The position numbers and the translations under genes were made by a program. From Orthonyx spaldingii (lineage: Eukaryota; Chordata; Aves; Passeriformes; Orthonychidae): DNA of 64,000 bases. The DNA lies in contig VZTJ01002530.1 in assembly GCA_013397795.1 (NCBI GenBank), positions 310,001 through 374,000 on the forward strand. Direction: 5' to 3'. Below are positions 1 to 12,686 of the stretch, piece after piece. Under the pieces are notes generated by a model, which was given only the letters and a program-made list of their open reading frames with translations, did no database searches and was not told the origin of the DNA. Each line of letters begins with the position of its first letter. Position 1 is the first letter of the stretch.

Positions 1-3000
1 AGAGGAATCTTGATGGAGGGCAAAAAATCCAGCAGATTGCATTGGAAGTAAGTAATTTCTCTCTGCAGAATGCCCTCTCAGGATAAAGTCCTCTTGCCTT
101 TAGGATCATTACCTGACAGGCTGCCCAGGACACCAGAGCCCACCATGGGCCTTTCCAGCCTCTCAACTACGAGAACATCAATTTTCAGATATGTGCAGAG
201 GGGGGATCTCAGCAGATGTGATCATGTGTATTTCTCCTGGTAAGAAATAGCTAACAGTAATAAAAATAAACAAAAAAAGGTTTTCCTTCTAGACTCATCA
301 TCACATTTTCAGGGCTTAGAGAGAAATGTTCCTTTCAACAGTAACTAGTATTCATTCATTGGGTCATTGCATATTAGGAAATGAGAGCATGTCCCAGTTG
401 TATTTATTTTCCAACTAAGTTACCGTATGTTGCTCAAACTTCTATAGGCTAAGCAAGGCATTCCTGTATGTGATGTCTGACAGCAGAAGTGCTGAATGCA
501 GAGTGGTGGTACTTAAATACTTTATAATCAATTTTAGCTAAACAAAGCAGAATTCTAATATGGAAAAAGTTATCAAGAAATCATTCCCATTTTTTGTTAT
601 ATTCTATTATAGTTTACTTCCTTGAAAATTTCTTAGCTATGAAGCAGAAAAGTGCCTCTGTCAGTTCATTCTCATCTAAAAACTATATATATACACATAT
701 ATTGTAGTTCATTTAAAATACACGTTGTTCTACTCTCCACACAAAGCTTTCCTGCAGATTTTGGAGTTAAGGTTAACTTTTCATTTTTTAATATAGCGTT
801 AAGTCTAACTCTTGTACAACTTCTGAGCTCACTGTCATTTCTTTTCACCAATTAAATCTGACTGCTTCAGTGTGTAAGGAACAAATGTGAAAACTCACTG
901 ACAGCCACAGGAGCAATTTCATTCATGGCATATAAGCCCAGAGGGCGAGTGTCAGGAAGCCAGCAATCTGTTAAATGCCTTATCCGTGTTATGCACAATA
1001 TATTTCTTATTAGTTATGTTTTTCATGTTCTGATTTAAGAGAGTCCATTATTTTGCAAAGTCTAGTTTGACTAGCTACATAGAAATGTGCTGGTTGAATA
1101 GATACTTTTCTGTCTTGTCTTGGATTGTTGCAAGGGTTGTTAGTCCATTTGCTTCAGGGCAAACAGATCACCTCAGAGATCAGAAAGCAATTGCTCTCCA
1201 TGGTGAAGCAATACTCAGTGTAATAGTTGGTGTAATAAAAGGGATTAATTTTCCAGTGCTTTGTACTGGGGTTAGCCATGGGTAGGTTTCTGCACTCTGC
1301 ATCAATTTCTCTTGTGGCAGAGGAGAAAGGAGTGATTTGTATGCAAAAGATTTCCTCCACAGCCTGTGGTCTTAACCACCACCAGAATTATGGTACCAGC
1401 CTAAATGGACCATTGAGCAAATTCAGTGCAACGTTCCTGCTTCTGCAACCAGTAGCTGCAATTAAAAGAATCCTGTAGATCTTCCCTATGGTCTTGCATA
1501 CTACTCAGACTTCTACCTGCTCAAGGTGTGGCATGGTGGTACCATTGCACTTCACACTGGTGTGACTCACTTGGGATGGTGGAAGGTACAGCAAATGCAG
1601 GTGTCATAGGTTTTGATAAGGAGAAGAAGACAGCAAGGCATGAGTGTCCATTGTATCTGCTGAATGGGTCTCTTCTGACCTTCATAATCTGGATGAGTGA
1701 AAAATGGGTATGATGTGTAATCAAATCCCCTAAGCATAAAACATTAGCCCCTTATCTGCACTGATGACTGACGAAATCATGAGTACAGAGCCAATAAAGC
1801 ATGTTTGCTGTTTTGTCTTTCAGTATCTTACAGTTCCACTATTTGAACTTGGTTGCATCTTTAGCAATTTTTCATAGGAGGGGAGTTTTTTTGTAATTTG
1901 ATCCTAATACTTTTTTCTGTAATGCTTGAAGGTTTGACAGCTTATATGCAAGTATGCTTTAAAGAAAGATGTACTTCAAGTTTTACATACTTGGGACTGA
2001 CTGAAGATTTTTACTAGTTTGGTTTTATATAGAGATGGGTCTGAACAGTGAATGTTTGTCACCTACTTAATGAACTATAAAGTATTTTGATCTGGCACAT
2101 TATTTTAGCAGGTTCATATTACACATGCAGGATGAAAAGTTAACCATAACTGCCCAGACACAGTTCTCAAATTTATTGAAACACCTGCCTACAGTTACCT
2201 CATCAAACAGGTTCCTGGCTCTAGCAGCACAATAAGGTGTGATGATGCCAAATAAATGCCAAAGCTGACACAAAAGCAGCTGGGATTCAAGGTCTCAGTT
2301 TTGCTTATACCCATTGTATCAAAGCACTTCAGCCACATTTACAGTGTTCTCTCCTCCATACTGATTGCAAGAATTTTGTCATAATGGGCATGTTCTAATT
2401 GGATATGGTAGCATTCTGCAGAAAAAATAGATGTTTGAACCAGACTTGGGGTACCCATATCAGGAAAACTGTGGACAGAATAAAATAAAGTATGAATAAT
2501 GCAAGTCTAAGGGAAATATTCTAAAAGAGTTAGCTAAACACTCTAATGTAATGTTTTTTTCTTAGAGATCCCACTTTGTGATGTTCTAGACAGAGCTGGA
2601 AGATAAAATTTCTTTACCAGAGTAGGAAAAAAATCCTCATTTACAGAGTGGATAATAGTCCCCCACCGGAGAAGTTGGCTATGACACTTCATAAGGCTTT
2701 TTCACCTAAAAATTACTTGGTAGAAGACAGCGAGGTGTAGGTCTGTCCTCCTGCTGCCTCTGCTGAGCTGGAGAAACATTCCTTTTTTTTATAGCTTTGC
2801 TATTATTGGGGCAGGGGCAGGTTTTTTCTCTGTATGGTAATTAACACAGGAAAATTTTGGGATGTTCATAAATGAACTTACAGAACTTTTGCATAGTTAT
2901 GAATAAAGACCATCTACTGGCACTTATGAAGGGTGCTCATGAAACAGGACATTAAGCTCAATGTGTTGTAGTCACAGCCTAGACCACACAGCCTTGCCTT

Positions 3001-3479
3001 GCTTCTACTCCCACAGCTTGGAAAGTTCCTTGCACACAATCTAATCCACCCTGCTTTCAGACACAAGCTGCTGTTTAGATCTCATTAATTAGCACACAAG
3101 CAGAAAGGAAAGAAAGTGACCTTTCTGTGGCCTAATTCTCCAGCTTTGGTTCAACAAGAGCCAATGAAGTGCTATGCAATTAATAAAAGTGCAGAAAGAA
3201 GTAAAGGTCTCATTTTATGGTTGGAGAGATTAATTTCACAGAAAGGGACTCAGCATAATTTTAGGGGCAGTTAATATGCGTGCTATAACACAGGTACTTA
3301 ATTGAGCCATTCCCTGTGTTTTACCAGTTTGTTAAGAGAAGAATACATTTAATAATGTTTTCTTTTGCATTATGTTTCTGTGTGGTTAGTCATCAAATCT
3401 GAAATTACACCTAGGTCTAATTGGACTTTCACAGCTCCTCAAGGCAGTCAGTCCCTGAATAGTCCATGTTAGGTTTCTT
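1..3479. other. non-coding stretch, no gene seen
   Basis: AT-rich sequence with only short chance open frames on both strands (1,067-1,724 holds several overlapping ones of under 75 codons). Apart from a weak CTCF-like word at 936 I see no repeat, RNA gene or splice-bounded exon. Confidence 0.6.
936..952 (+). promoter_or_regulatory. CTCF-like word
   Basis: GCCCAGAGGGCGAGTGT resembles the CTCF core (CCA-S-YAG-RKGGC-RS). Single motif matches of this quality are common by chance. Confidence 0.2.
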
Positions 3480-3975
3480 CTCTTGTTGGAGTGATGCTGT
3501 TTTAGTTTTTGCCTTTTTTTCCCTATATATTCTCTCTATTCTTTGCACATATATTTGTAGCCTATTACATTAGTGACTAGTTTTCCCAGGAGTTTTCCAT
3601 GCCCTTTTCTAGGCAAGAAGACAAAATAAATTGCAGACCTCCAAGCCCCAGGGAGCACGAGGCCCTTATCCTACCTTGGTTCTCCCTGGCTACCAAGGCT
3701 GAGAACAAGGTCTTGGAGAACCATCTTCATGAACAAAGTACAGCTAGTACCAAGGGGGGGACTCCAGAGAAAAGGCTTAGCCTGGGGAAAATTGCATCAC
3801 CACTTGTCCTCCTAATTGGTGCTCTTTATCAATTATGCTGATTTCCTAAAACCTACAAAACTGTATGCATCCCTGTGGGGTGAGCTTTTGTGGACATTTT
3901 TCCATGGCTGCACCTGGAGGCCTCCAAATAAAGATCTACTTTTATATTACCTCCTATACTAAAAACGATCTCAAA
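3480..3975 (+). mobile_element. possible solo LTR-like fragment with polyadenylation signal
   Basis: This stretch is richer in GC than its surroundings. It has a short open frame (3599-3841, 80 codons, unrecognised) followed by a TG-rich segment and an AATAAA at 3926-3931. After the signal comes a short AT-rich tail resembling the R/U5 end of avian ERVL-type LTRs. This is a remembered resemblance only. I could not find clean TG...CA ends or a target-site duplication, so the borders are approximate. It could equally be the 3' end of an old transcript. No retroviral protein reading frame is visible beside it. Confidence 0.3.
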
Positions 3976-6900
3976 TTTCATTTCAAGGTTGAAAAAGGCA
4001 ACAGGAGAATAGTTTAAGTGAAGTATTTCTCACTGGTGATAAGGCAAGGTCAAAGGGGAAAACAGCTATAGAGTCCTTATGTTTACTGCCCAAGAGTGTG
4101 CTCAGCTGATGTTGCTCCATACCTATAACGCACAAATATTTAATACTTCTTCCATATTACACACCTTAATGAGAACATGAAAATGTTTTTATTTCAGGAT
4201 TTTGTCTTCATATTAATGCTCTCTCTGCTCCCACTCACAAGGAAAGCAAATAAAATGGACCATTAATATTGAGTTGACAGACAGAAGCTGTTTAGCTCAG
4301 TTTGCTTTTATGAACAAGAGTATGCCAAAAGAGCTAAACATCCAAGGACATGTTGAAGGGATTGGGCCATGCAACATCAATGTCAAGTGCGTCCTTAATG
4401 TCCTCTTTTCATTTTAATGAATTTTAGGCAATGAGTGTGCAGGAGGAAACCCTGAAGCCTTGGCTGCTCTGATTAGTAGCTGGAGATAAAGGCAAAGGAA
4501 GAAGCAGAAACCGCAGAGTTGCACCTGGCAGCAATGAGGAAACAATTATTTGAGACAGCCCCTTTTTATTCTGCCCAGCATAATGGGACAGCAACTCTGG
4601 TATCAGAAGGTGTAGTTATTTTTGTGAGCACTTTCAATCCTAAGTATTCTATGGTCCAGCAAGAGGAGCTAACATGAATATCATGTATATGCTTTTAAAC
4701 TTGTGCCAGCAAAATTTCATTGCTCCAAATGCTCACAGAAGTAAATTCAAAGGGATGAAAGCATGGCTGGAGTAAACCCACTTAAAAGTTCAAATGTATT
4801 TCTTGGGAATATATTAGATGACTCATCTGTCCCTGCTGGCAGTACCTCAGGCTCATAATATTTATGGAGACCTACTATATAAGAACAATTCCCTCCAGCA
4901 CCACCATTTTCATTTGCAGTTTTGTAGTTGTAAAATCTGTTCCAGCAAGGCAGAGAGGATTTGCAAATGCAGTCGGCCCTAACCCAGCATAGCCTTTATC
5001 TGCACATGTGGGTCTCTGTGCAGTTCTAGTGTTCTACTGCCACCAGCTATGTAGAACTGAGCCTCCAATACTGCAGCTTTGTAGGCCCATAAAGCATCTC
5101 CAGAGACAGGCTTTCACTTCAGTAGCATAATAAATACTTTTTAAATAGTTTTTATGTCTATATCTACCAATAGCAGGCAACAGAAAATACAGCAGACTGT
5201 TGTCTTCACAGAATTTCAATTAATTCTGGAGGTTTTTTTAATTAAACTCTTCATAAACTTGGTGTTTGATCCAGACGCTCCCCAGAATAACTTTGAGATA
5301 GAGGCTGGTCAAAGCAGTGACAGACTGAAGTCAGAGGTCAGCAGCATGTGTGAATGGTTTATGTCAAAAGAGAGAGGGGAAGGGGAATGGATGCATTTTT
5401 GTATCTGTAATGTATGCATATGCATGCACGCACTGTTGGCATGGGTCAGGGTTTAATCAAGTGTGTTACTTTACTAAAATAATTTATAGCTATCTGGACA
5501 CAGACTATTTGGGAGATCAGCCACAACTGCAACCAAAATGTTGGTGGCATTTGCAGATCATTAATAATGTGGTATTAAGGTATCTCTGAATGTGCCCACA
5601 GGCTGGGTGCTGCCATGCTCAGCATTAAACTGTTGCCACTACTGGAGAAGAGAATATTATTTTCTCCAAAGCAACAAAGAGGTGTTTTGGAAACGTACAT
5701 TTGGTAAATTCTGTTACTTCCCTTCTGCTGCAGGAACTGAAGATGTCAGCAGAGTAGCTGATGCTTCCTTCTTTTTCCCTCTAGCGCAGGATGGTCTCGT
5801 AGTGTTTGTGCTTTGCATTAACATTTTTATTAATACAGACTGACGGGAAGTAACTTGTAATTTAGATACTCTAAGAGGTAGAACATTGGTTTTCTGAACC
5901 ACTTTGATTCATTAACTGCTTGAATTCTATGTCCTCTGTATCTGTTTAAAGTTACAGTTGCAATTAGAGGAGTAAGATGAAAACTAATAACAGTCATTTT
6001 TTTACTTTATGGTTTCCATTATATTTACATTGCAGCAATTATCTGTCATTATTCTAAACATGCTTGCTGTGTAACCAGGCACTTTATCGTATCATTATTC
6101 CTTTTCCACCTGTACAGATCTGCACACAAGGAACAATCAGCAGGCTCCATTAACCTGCAACAAAATCCCTGATATATTTTTTGGATGCACATACTTTGTT
6201 TTCTCTCTGCTCCCAACCACTACGTTGTTTGACTTTTTACATAGTCACAAACATAATTCTCCCTGTGCTCATCTCGTTGTGCTGCAGTGAGAAAAGACAG
6301 TTTGGTATTAAAGAGTCCTGATGCAGCAGATGAAGCACAGATGTGTTTTGAGGGAGGAAAAAAACAACCAACAAAACACTTAAAATTATTTTAAAAGGAA
6401 CATGAGACTGTCATCTGCTTTCATGTGTTTTGCAAAAAGCAATTCAATAATCTGCCCAAAATCACCTAAATTTGATTCATTCTGGTTTAGCAGCTATATT
6501 ATTTCTGATAGCAATTGAAAATTCATGTATCTGAAAAGCAAGTGTCTAAGCTTTTATTTTGAGATGTAATATGCCATAATATTATGAAAAATGAACAAGG
6601 CATGCCTGATTGGTTAAAAAGTGTGCATTTATGTAAAAGTGTTCAGCAGGCTGAGTATTATGTGGGAAATGCCAGCATTCTAAACTTGCTAATGTCATGA
6701 GGCATTTTGATATAGCAATGTATCATGGAATAGTGTTTCTTTAAAAGAGACATTTGGAAACATTAGACAAAATACAATTATGCAAAATAAAATATTTTAC
6801 AATGTAGTTCCAACACAAATATTAATCTCAATACTTTGTGGCAAAATGGAAATCACAGGTGAAGACAAAGCTGCCTACACCACAATCCACAGCTGGTTCC

Positions 6901-8755
6901 TCTTATGTTTCTATATTGCACATTATATCAAGAAAACAATACAGAGGGATTTTTGAAATGCAATGCTGTTTAAAGTGTCCTGTCTTGAATTTACTTTAAT
7001 TCCATCAAAATGTATGGCACCTCATTATTGAAACACAGCATTTTTTTCCTCTTTATACTATTAGTACTTCTCTTTTTTACATTTTCTGTGCTCTGGAGAA
7101 AATATTGCTGTCACTTTCAGTGGCATTTGCCTTTCATCTCACTGCTTTTCAATGGCTTTCAAGTCTCTAAGTGATATCCAATTTATTTGTATTCCGATGC
7201 CACTTCTCTGAAGCATACCTTTCTGTCAGCTGAGTGCAAGCTTTAGGTGCCTTGTATTTGGAAGCTGAGGTATAAACAAATTGATAGTACCAAGTGCAGT
7301 CTATCCTCTCACAGGCAATTTCCACACGTTTGCTATAGACCATTATTCCTCCCATTCATTCAGCAGGACCATTTGCTTTCATCTGAGTAGGGCTGGGATT
7401 GACTCAGTCCCTTGGATTTGTGTGAAGGCCCTATGCTAAACATGAAAGTAATTCTCTGTATGCCAAAGATACTGGAGGCAATTACTCCCTTCACTATATT
7501 TTTTAATCTCTTTTCTTCCAATATTTAAGTTTTCTTTGGTGTTTAAAATAGTTTCTCTGCAACATCTTGCTGATGAGTTTCTAACTGCCCTACCAGGGTC
7601 TAAATTTGCCTTCAAGTGAGCTCTTAAAGATGCTAAATTTGAGCTAGCACTTAAGAGATAAGAATTTACTTTCAAGCTTGCTTTTCTTTTTTCTACCTAT
7701 CTCAGCTTCTACTGCCTATATAATTTACCGTTGATCAAAATAGCAGCAGTCAGGAGTAATTTGTCAGTTTTAGTGCCTTCACCGTTTTTGTGGTGTCAAC
7801 AGCTTTTTATGTTCATGGCTTTGTATGTATATCACAGCAGAGCAAGATGTATGTCTGCAGAATCCAAAATTCTGCATATTCTTATCAAGAAGCCTGTTTT
7901 AGGTCTTTTAAACACACATAGGTACGGGTGTTGTTTAGAGATAACATATGAACTACAACTGAAAGAAACAAGACAGGAGAAGCTCATGGTCTTCTATCTT
8001 ACAAGGATTTGCCTGTGGGGTGTTTTTTTCAATATTTGAAGCTTTAATGGCAGCCACAATGGAGTGCCATACCACTATTACTGCTTTTCAAAAAATATAT
8101 GGTTAATTATTAATGTAATGTATAAACAATTGTGAAATGGCCCTCTTCACTCTAAAGTCTAGTGCTGTTTAGAATCCAAATTTGGAAATATGCAAGCTTT
8201 CTACTTTCATAGTAATTCATTGCCAAAAATAATGGAATCTGAATCATTCGGTCAGGGTCCTAAACCATAACTTAAAAATATATATCTCAGATTTAGAAGA
8301 ATAAAAAATTAAGAAAAAACATTAAAATACATTCTGTATAATGGGGTTTAAGTCTGATTTGTCTTAATATCTACAGATCCATATTGGTGGGATGTAACTA
8401 GGTCCCATACATCTAATCTTTCCTGGATATTTAAAGACCTGCTAAGTCACAATGTGAACCAATTTTGTCTCATTACTGTTTTAGTAAATCATTCAAATTT
8501 ACTGATACTTAAGATCCTGACACAGTATAAACAGACATTGCCTGTTATCACTTCTGAATTGTAATAAAGGATTTTTGTTTTGAAGGTTTTGTCTTGTTTG
8601 TGGGTAAATTATAATTAGTACATTTCCTTTTGAGTTTCTTTTCCCCCAAAAGCTGCTAGTCTTAGGCATCTTCTCAAGGGAAAAAAACCTCACATATAAT
8701 ATCCTTTGAAGCTGGGCTTTTGTTTCATAACTGGTTATGCAAATCCAGTCAATTA
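3976..8755. other. non-coding stretch, no gene seen
   Basis: AT-rich intergenic- or intron-like DNA. Open frames near 5.2-5.8 kb and 7.7-8.0 kb (up to about 100 codons) lack protein-like composition or paired splice sites. No recognisable repeat. Confidence 0.6.
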
Positions 8756-9188
8756 ATGTCTGAGAAAATTAGAAGTTTATTAATCAGGGAAAGCATAACT
8801 TGAACATATATAAGGGGAAGACAGAGACATCATGTAGATGCCAGCATACCCAGCATACCTTTAGTCTGCCTAACTCAACAACCAGTAAAGAAAATAGGTG
8901 CCAGAACACTGCAGTCTTCAGTGAGGCTGTATTTATCATGGGAATCCTTGTTGAGACACCTGGGACTCCTCGTATCCCAGCTAGCTTGTACTTCATTTTA
9001 TCCTGTGTCTTCTCCAATTGGATCTCTGATTCCAAGTCTGTATATGTCTTCTTTTCCAGAAAAACAATACATGGAAGTGACTGCTCTGGAGTGTTGTTTT
9101 GATTGGTACATGCTGATGCCAAGTGTCTGTTTGCGTAGCTCGGGGGTTGCCCAGACTTTGTTCATCATTTTAGTTTTATCCAAAACTA
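8756..9188 (-). other. candidate terminal exon (lncRNA or 3' end of a gene), unrecognised
   Basis: Read on the minus strand, a strong acceptor (pyrimidine-rich run ending CTCTCCATCAG) lies immediately before base 9188. About 410 bases further on is AATAAA (plus-strand 8776-8781), followed by a CA-type cleavage context. An open frame crosses the acceptor and continues about 63 codons into the segment, with a peptide including LDKTKMMNKVWATPELRKQ, before stopping at 8998-9000. A second minus-strand frame is open for much of the rest, and the plus strand is also open, so coding status is not decided. I do not recognise the peptide. It could be a non-coding RNA exon, the last exon of a gene, or the end of an old LTR or retrocopy supplying the polyadenylation signal. 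No upstream exon partner was identified. Confidence 0.25.
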
Positions 9189-9351
9189 CTGATGGAGAGA
9201 AAACACAATGAAATGGATCCCTGCATTGCAGCACAATCTCAGTCAGGCTTGGAAAGCACAAAGTTATGAAGGCAGGCAGTAGACAAACTGTTGGCAAAGT
9301 TCATGACTTTCTCCAAGGCGTGGTGACATCAGTTGAAGTCTTTCAGCAGAT

Positions 9352-9387
9352 ACTTTGTTTGTATCTTTGTTTTGATACAAACAAAAG
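9352..9387. repeat. inverted repeat with 12-bp perfect arms
   Basis: TTTGTTTGTATC at 9,354-9,365 is the exact reverse complement of GATACAAACAAA at 9,374-9,385, with an eight-base T-rich spacer. The match extends outward by three more bases if one base is skipped. Each arm also contains a TGTTTG forkhead-like word. Confidence 0.85.
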
Positions 9388-9388
9388 T

Positions 9389-12319
9389 AAACAAAGATGC
9401 TGACTGACAGAAAGGGAAGAGGGAGTGGAATAAAAACACCAATGGAATAAGAATTTTGTCAGTAACTTACAGGAAGCCAAACCAAGCAATATCATCTTCA
9501 TTAATAATCATGAGAGATTTCCAGGCTATTTATCTCCCCCAGCTTTCGTGACAGTACCATAAAATAAATCCTAAGGAGTTTTTGGACAAAATTAACATAA
9601 AATGCATTCCTCTTTCCTATTTCTTAATGCTTTTTTTTTTTTTTTTTTATTGCACTCGTGGTAATCATTAGGAGCACAAAGATGTCAAGAGAGCATGTCC
9701 TGCCTCCAGCAAGCACTTGAGCAGATTTATGATGGCAGCAAGCTTCCAGTTTCCCTGGTCACCTTTCATAGATTTACATGCTGGCTTAATAAGAATGAAC
9801 AATGAGCTGTTTGTCAACTGGGAGAGATAACCTCTGAATGCTTAGTTTTTGCTTTAAGGTGTATGCAGAAGAACAGTTTCTTGTATATATGTAAAGTGAA
9901 GGTCAGGCAGATGGAAAATAAGAACTAAATATCAGAAGAACTGGGAAGTTTGAAGAAGATGTAACCTTGACTCACCTTAGAAAAGTGTAAATGTTCGGTG
10001 GGGGGAGGGATGATAGTAGGCTGGTTAATACAACTTTGACTTCCACTCCTGATGTTGAGCTGAATACAAGAATAGCAGGTGCTTCTGTTAGGAACTGGCT
10101 CCTGATTATTTTAATATCCAGTTGGCATGAGGGGAAGTTCCAGCATTCTGGTCTAGAACACTGCTCTTATATTTCTGAAAGGTCAGAGCTCCAGGCTGGC
10201 TGCACAGCTTTCAGTGAGACTTTAAGCTTGTTAAGGTCCACTTGAGAGTTCAATAGCAAGTTAAGCTGTCTGTATAGACATACAGAAATTTGAAAATGAA
10301 AGCATCATTCTTTCGCAATAATCAATTTCATTTAAAAAATGGTAGTTCTTGAACTTGTCAGAAGGCTTTTGTAGAAATTGGAATATGTGTTCTAGTGCAG
10401 TTCAAAGAACCTGAAAGTCTTACTACTACTTCTTGACTTAGATACTGGAGGAAATTAGTAAGATGTGAAAGATACATGGACTGAGGGGAATTTAAAGTGA
10501 AGGATAGGATATCTTTTAAGTAAGCAAAAGAATAGGTGGGCTAGTATTAATGTGCCTGGAAATTTTTAGCTGCTTCATTTTGGTCTCCTGCAGATAGAGT
10601 TAGCCTCAAATTCCCCTGGTATTATCTGAACTTCTATACCACTGCACAACCTATTCCTCACTCTAGTAAGGCTTAGCTGTTAACTTTCCCCTCCCAAAAG
10701 ACCTGAGCTGTATAAAAACCGGAAAATTGGAGAGGTCTAGAAATTGAGAAGTTTTGCATTTGTTCAAGTCTCCCTCAGGCACTCTTATCTATTGCATGTT
10801 CAGAATAAGAAATGCATAAAATACAGAAACTAATGTTGATGTTTTTCCTTATGTGCTTCTAGACAGTTACTGTTTAGCACAGTAGGTACAGTATGGCCAC
10901 AGTTAAACAAAATTTTGGTGGGCATCCAATCCTCACACGAGTAGGTTCTGTACTTGCGCTCCTGTCAATGAGTCAGACAAGAAATCCAGAACTCTCAATT
11001 GCTAGCCCAGAATCTGCAGATGACTGAGAATTTTCCAAGATTATAACTGTTACCTCTACAGAGACTGAGGTTTATTCTTTACTCCTTGCATAAATCTTGC
11101 AAGTTTTCAAACAAAAATTAAGACATAAACAAGGAAGACCCAAATTTGCATCACTTGGCGCATACCGAAAAACTCGGTCAGAACCAGGTTTTTTTCTGTG
11201 AAAGAGGATGTCTCTTTGTGCATTTTTTCTGTGAGTGCAGTGTTTAATATGTTATGACCAAATGCTGAAGTACCATGCTTATTTTTTTCCTGAGCAGAGT
11301 TCTCAGTGATTTTAACAGTAGTAGTTTCTCAGAACTTGGCCCTAAGTCTAGACACATACCTATTATTAGAACAGATTTCCTATAGTCTGTCTGGCTCTGA
11401 ACATACTCCCTCTGTTGTTCTGTCTCAGCCTCATCACAGCTAAGAGAGCTGGGGGGGCTTTGTTTTGTTTTTTCCATCAGATCTGACCACTGCATAATGG
11501 CTTTAAGACCTCAAGCTTTAGGAAAATTTTAATTGGGACATTTTTCTTCTTATTGCTAATTTATCCCCTAGAGTCTTATTAGGGTGGCTTTGTTGTTTCG
11601 GCTTGTAAACAACGTCCTTGGAGCTGAGCTGAGTCTGCTACATTTAACCTCCAACCCTTCAAGTGTGGCACTGGGCTGCTGCTGCAATAAACGAGGCTGC
11701 CATTCAAAAAACGTGAGTTTGGTTGAACCTAAAAGATCATTTTGCCACATTTAATGCAGAGGCTTTTTCACATATAAATTGTTACCTACTGGGAAAATAC
11801 ATTGTGCAACAGTCTCAAGGCTCCTTATTATCTTGTCCTTGTAGACACATTTAGGAGTACCTGTCATTGATCATAAAGGGAAGCCATTGCAAGGAGCATG
11901 TTGCCTATTAAAATTCCATTATGCAGGTATGAAACCAAATTCTCTTAAAGTGTAGGGGTTATGCTGCCTTCTACATTGCCCAGAATCCAGACCTTGAATC
12001 TGAAGAAGGTATTTGAAACTTGGGGAGGTCATAACCTCCTCCTCTTCTGCAAAGAACCCTCCAGTTCCCAAAACTTCCCATGTTCCTTTGACAGGAATAA
12101 ATTTCTCTCTAAATGGAAAAAGAAAGGCTAGATTTGTTTTCCATTAGCCAGAAGTCTGCAAAGAGGAGACATCCATGCCAGGCCTTGTGCTGGCATGTGT
12201 GAGGCATCCAGCAGAGCAGAGAAGCATCAGCTTTGTCTTAAGTGCCTGGCCGGTTGCATTGATTCAATGGCATTACTTCACAACTGAGTTTAACTGGGTT
12301 TAGGGGACGGGACTCTGGG
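9389..12319. other. non-coding stretch, no gene seen
   Basis: Contains the (T)18 run at 9,631 and otherwise unremarkable AT-rich sequence. Short frames at 10.0 kb and 11.2-11.7 kb are judged chance. Confidence 0.6.
9631..9648. repeat. homopolymer (T)18
   Basis: Uninterrupted run of 18 T, the longest homopolymer I noticed. It is not clearly attached to a recognisable retroelement. Confidence 0.95.
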
Positions 12320-12425
12320 GAGCTGAACTTGAATTCCATCTTGACAGATGAAGTTCTTTACACAGATGTCTTCAAGTCTGCCCTGTGTTAGTTTCTCAAT
12401 CTGTCTAAAGTGAGTGGGAAGTTGT
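12320..12425 (+). mobile_element. possible MIR-type SINE remnant
   Basis: GAACTTGAATTCCATC followed about 60 bases later by CCCTGTGTTAGTTTCTCAAT and CTGTCTAAAGTGAG resembles the MIR core and tail in sense orientation (ttgaattccggctctgcc ... ctgtgcctcagtttcctcat ctgtaaaatg). The middle part with the tgtgtgaccttgggcaagtc block is missing or unrecognisable, so this is a tentative call. Confidence 0.35.
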
Positions 12426-12642
12426 GCTGTTGTCCAGACCAGGTATTAGGATGAGTGACCCAAAGCAGCAAGTCAGCTGTTCCTACTCTCTCAGCTAAAA
12501 CAATGGTTCATTCCTTTCTTGACCTAAGAATATTCTCCTCTATGTAAATACAAGGTGAGAGGGTGCATTCAGCTAAGGAGTATGTAAGACAAAAAGATCC
12601 TCTGTCCTCAGTCCTGTATCCTCTTCTAAAATACAGGTGACA

Positions 12643-12686
12643 TGCAAAGGCTAAGGAAAGGTTTTGCAAAGGCTAAGGAAAAGTTG
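12643..12686. repeat. 22-bp tandem duplication, two copies
   Basis: Two adjacent 22-base units begin at 12,643 and 12,665. Both start TGCAAAGGCTAAGGAAA and differ at two positions near the end (20 of 22 identical), which points to a fairly recent slippage-type duplication. Confidence 0.9.

Noticed and set aside
2221..2245. TAGCAGCACAATAAGG word resembling the miR-15/16 family
   Set aside because: Only the 5' part matches, and no complementary arm able to form a precursor hairpin is present nearby.
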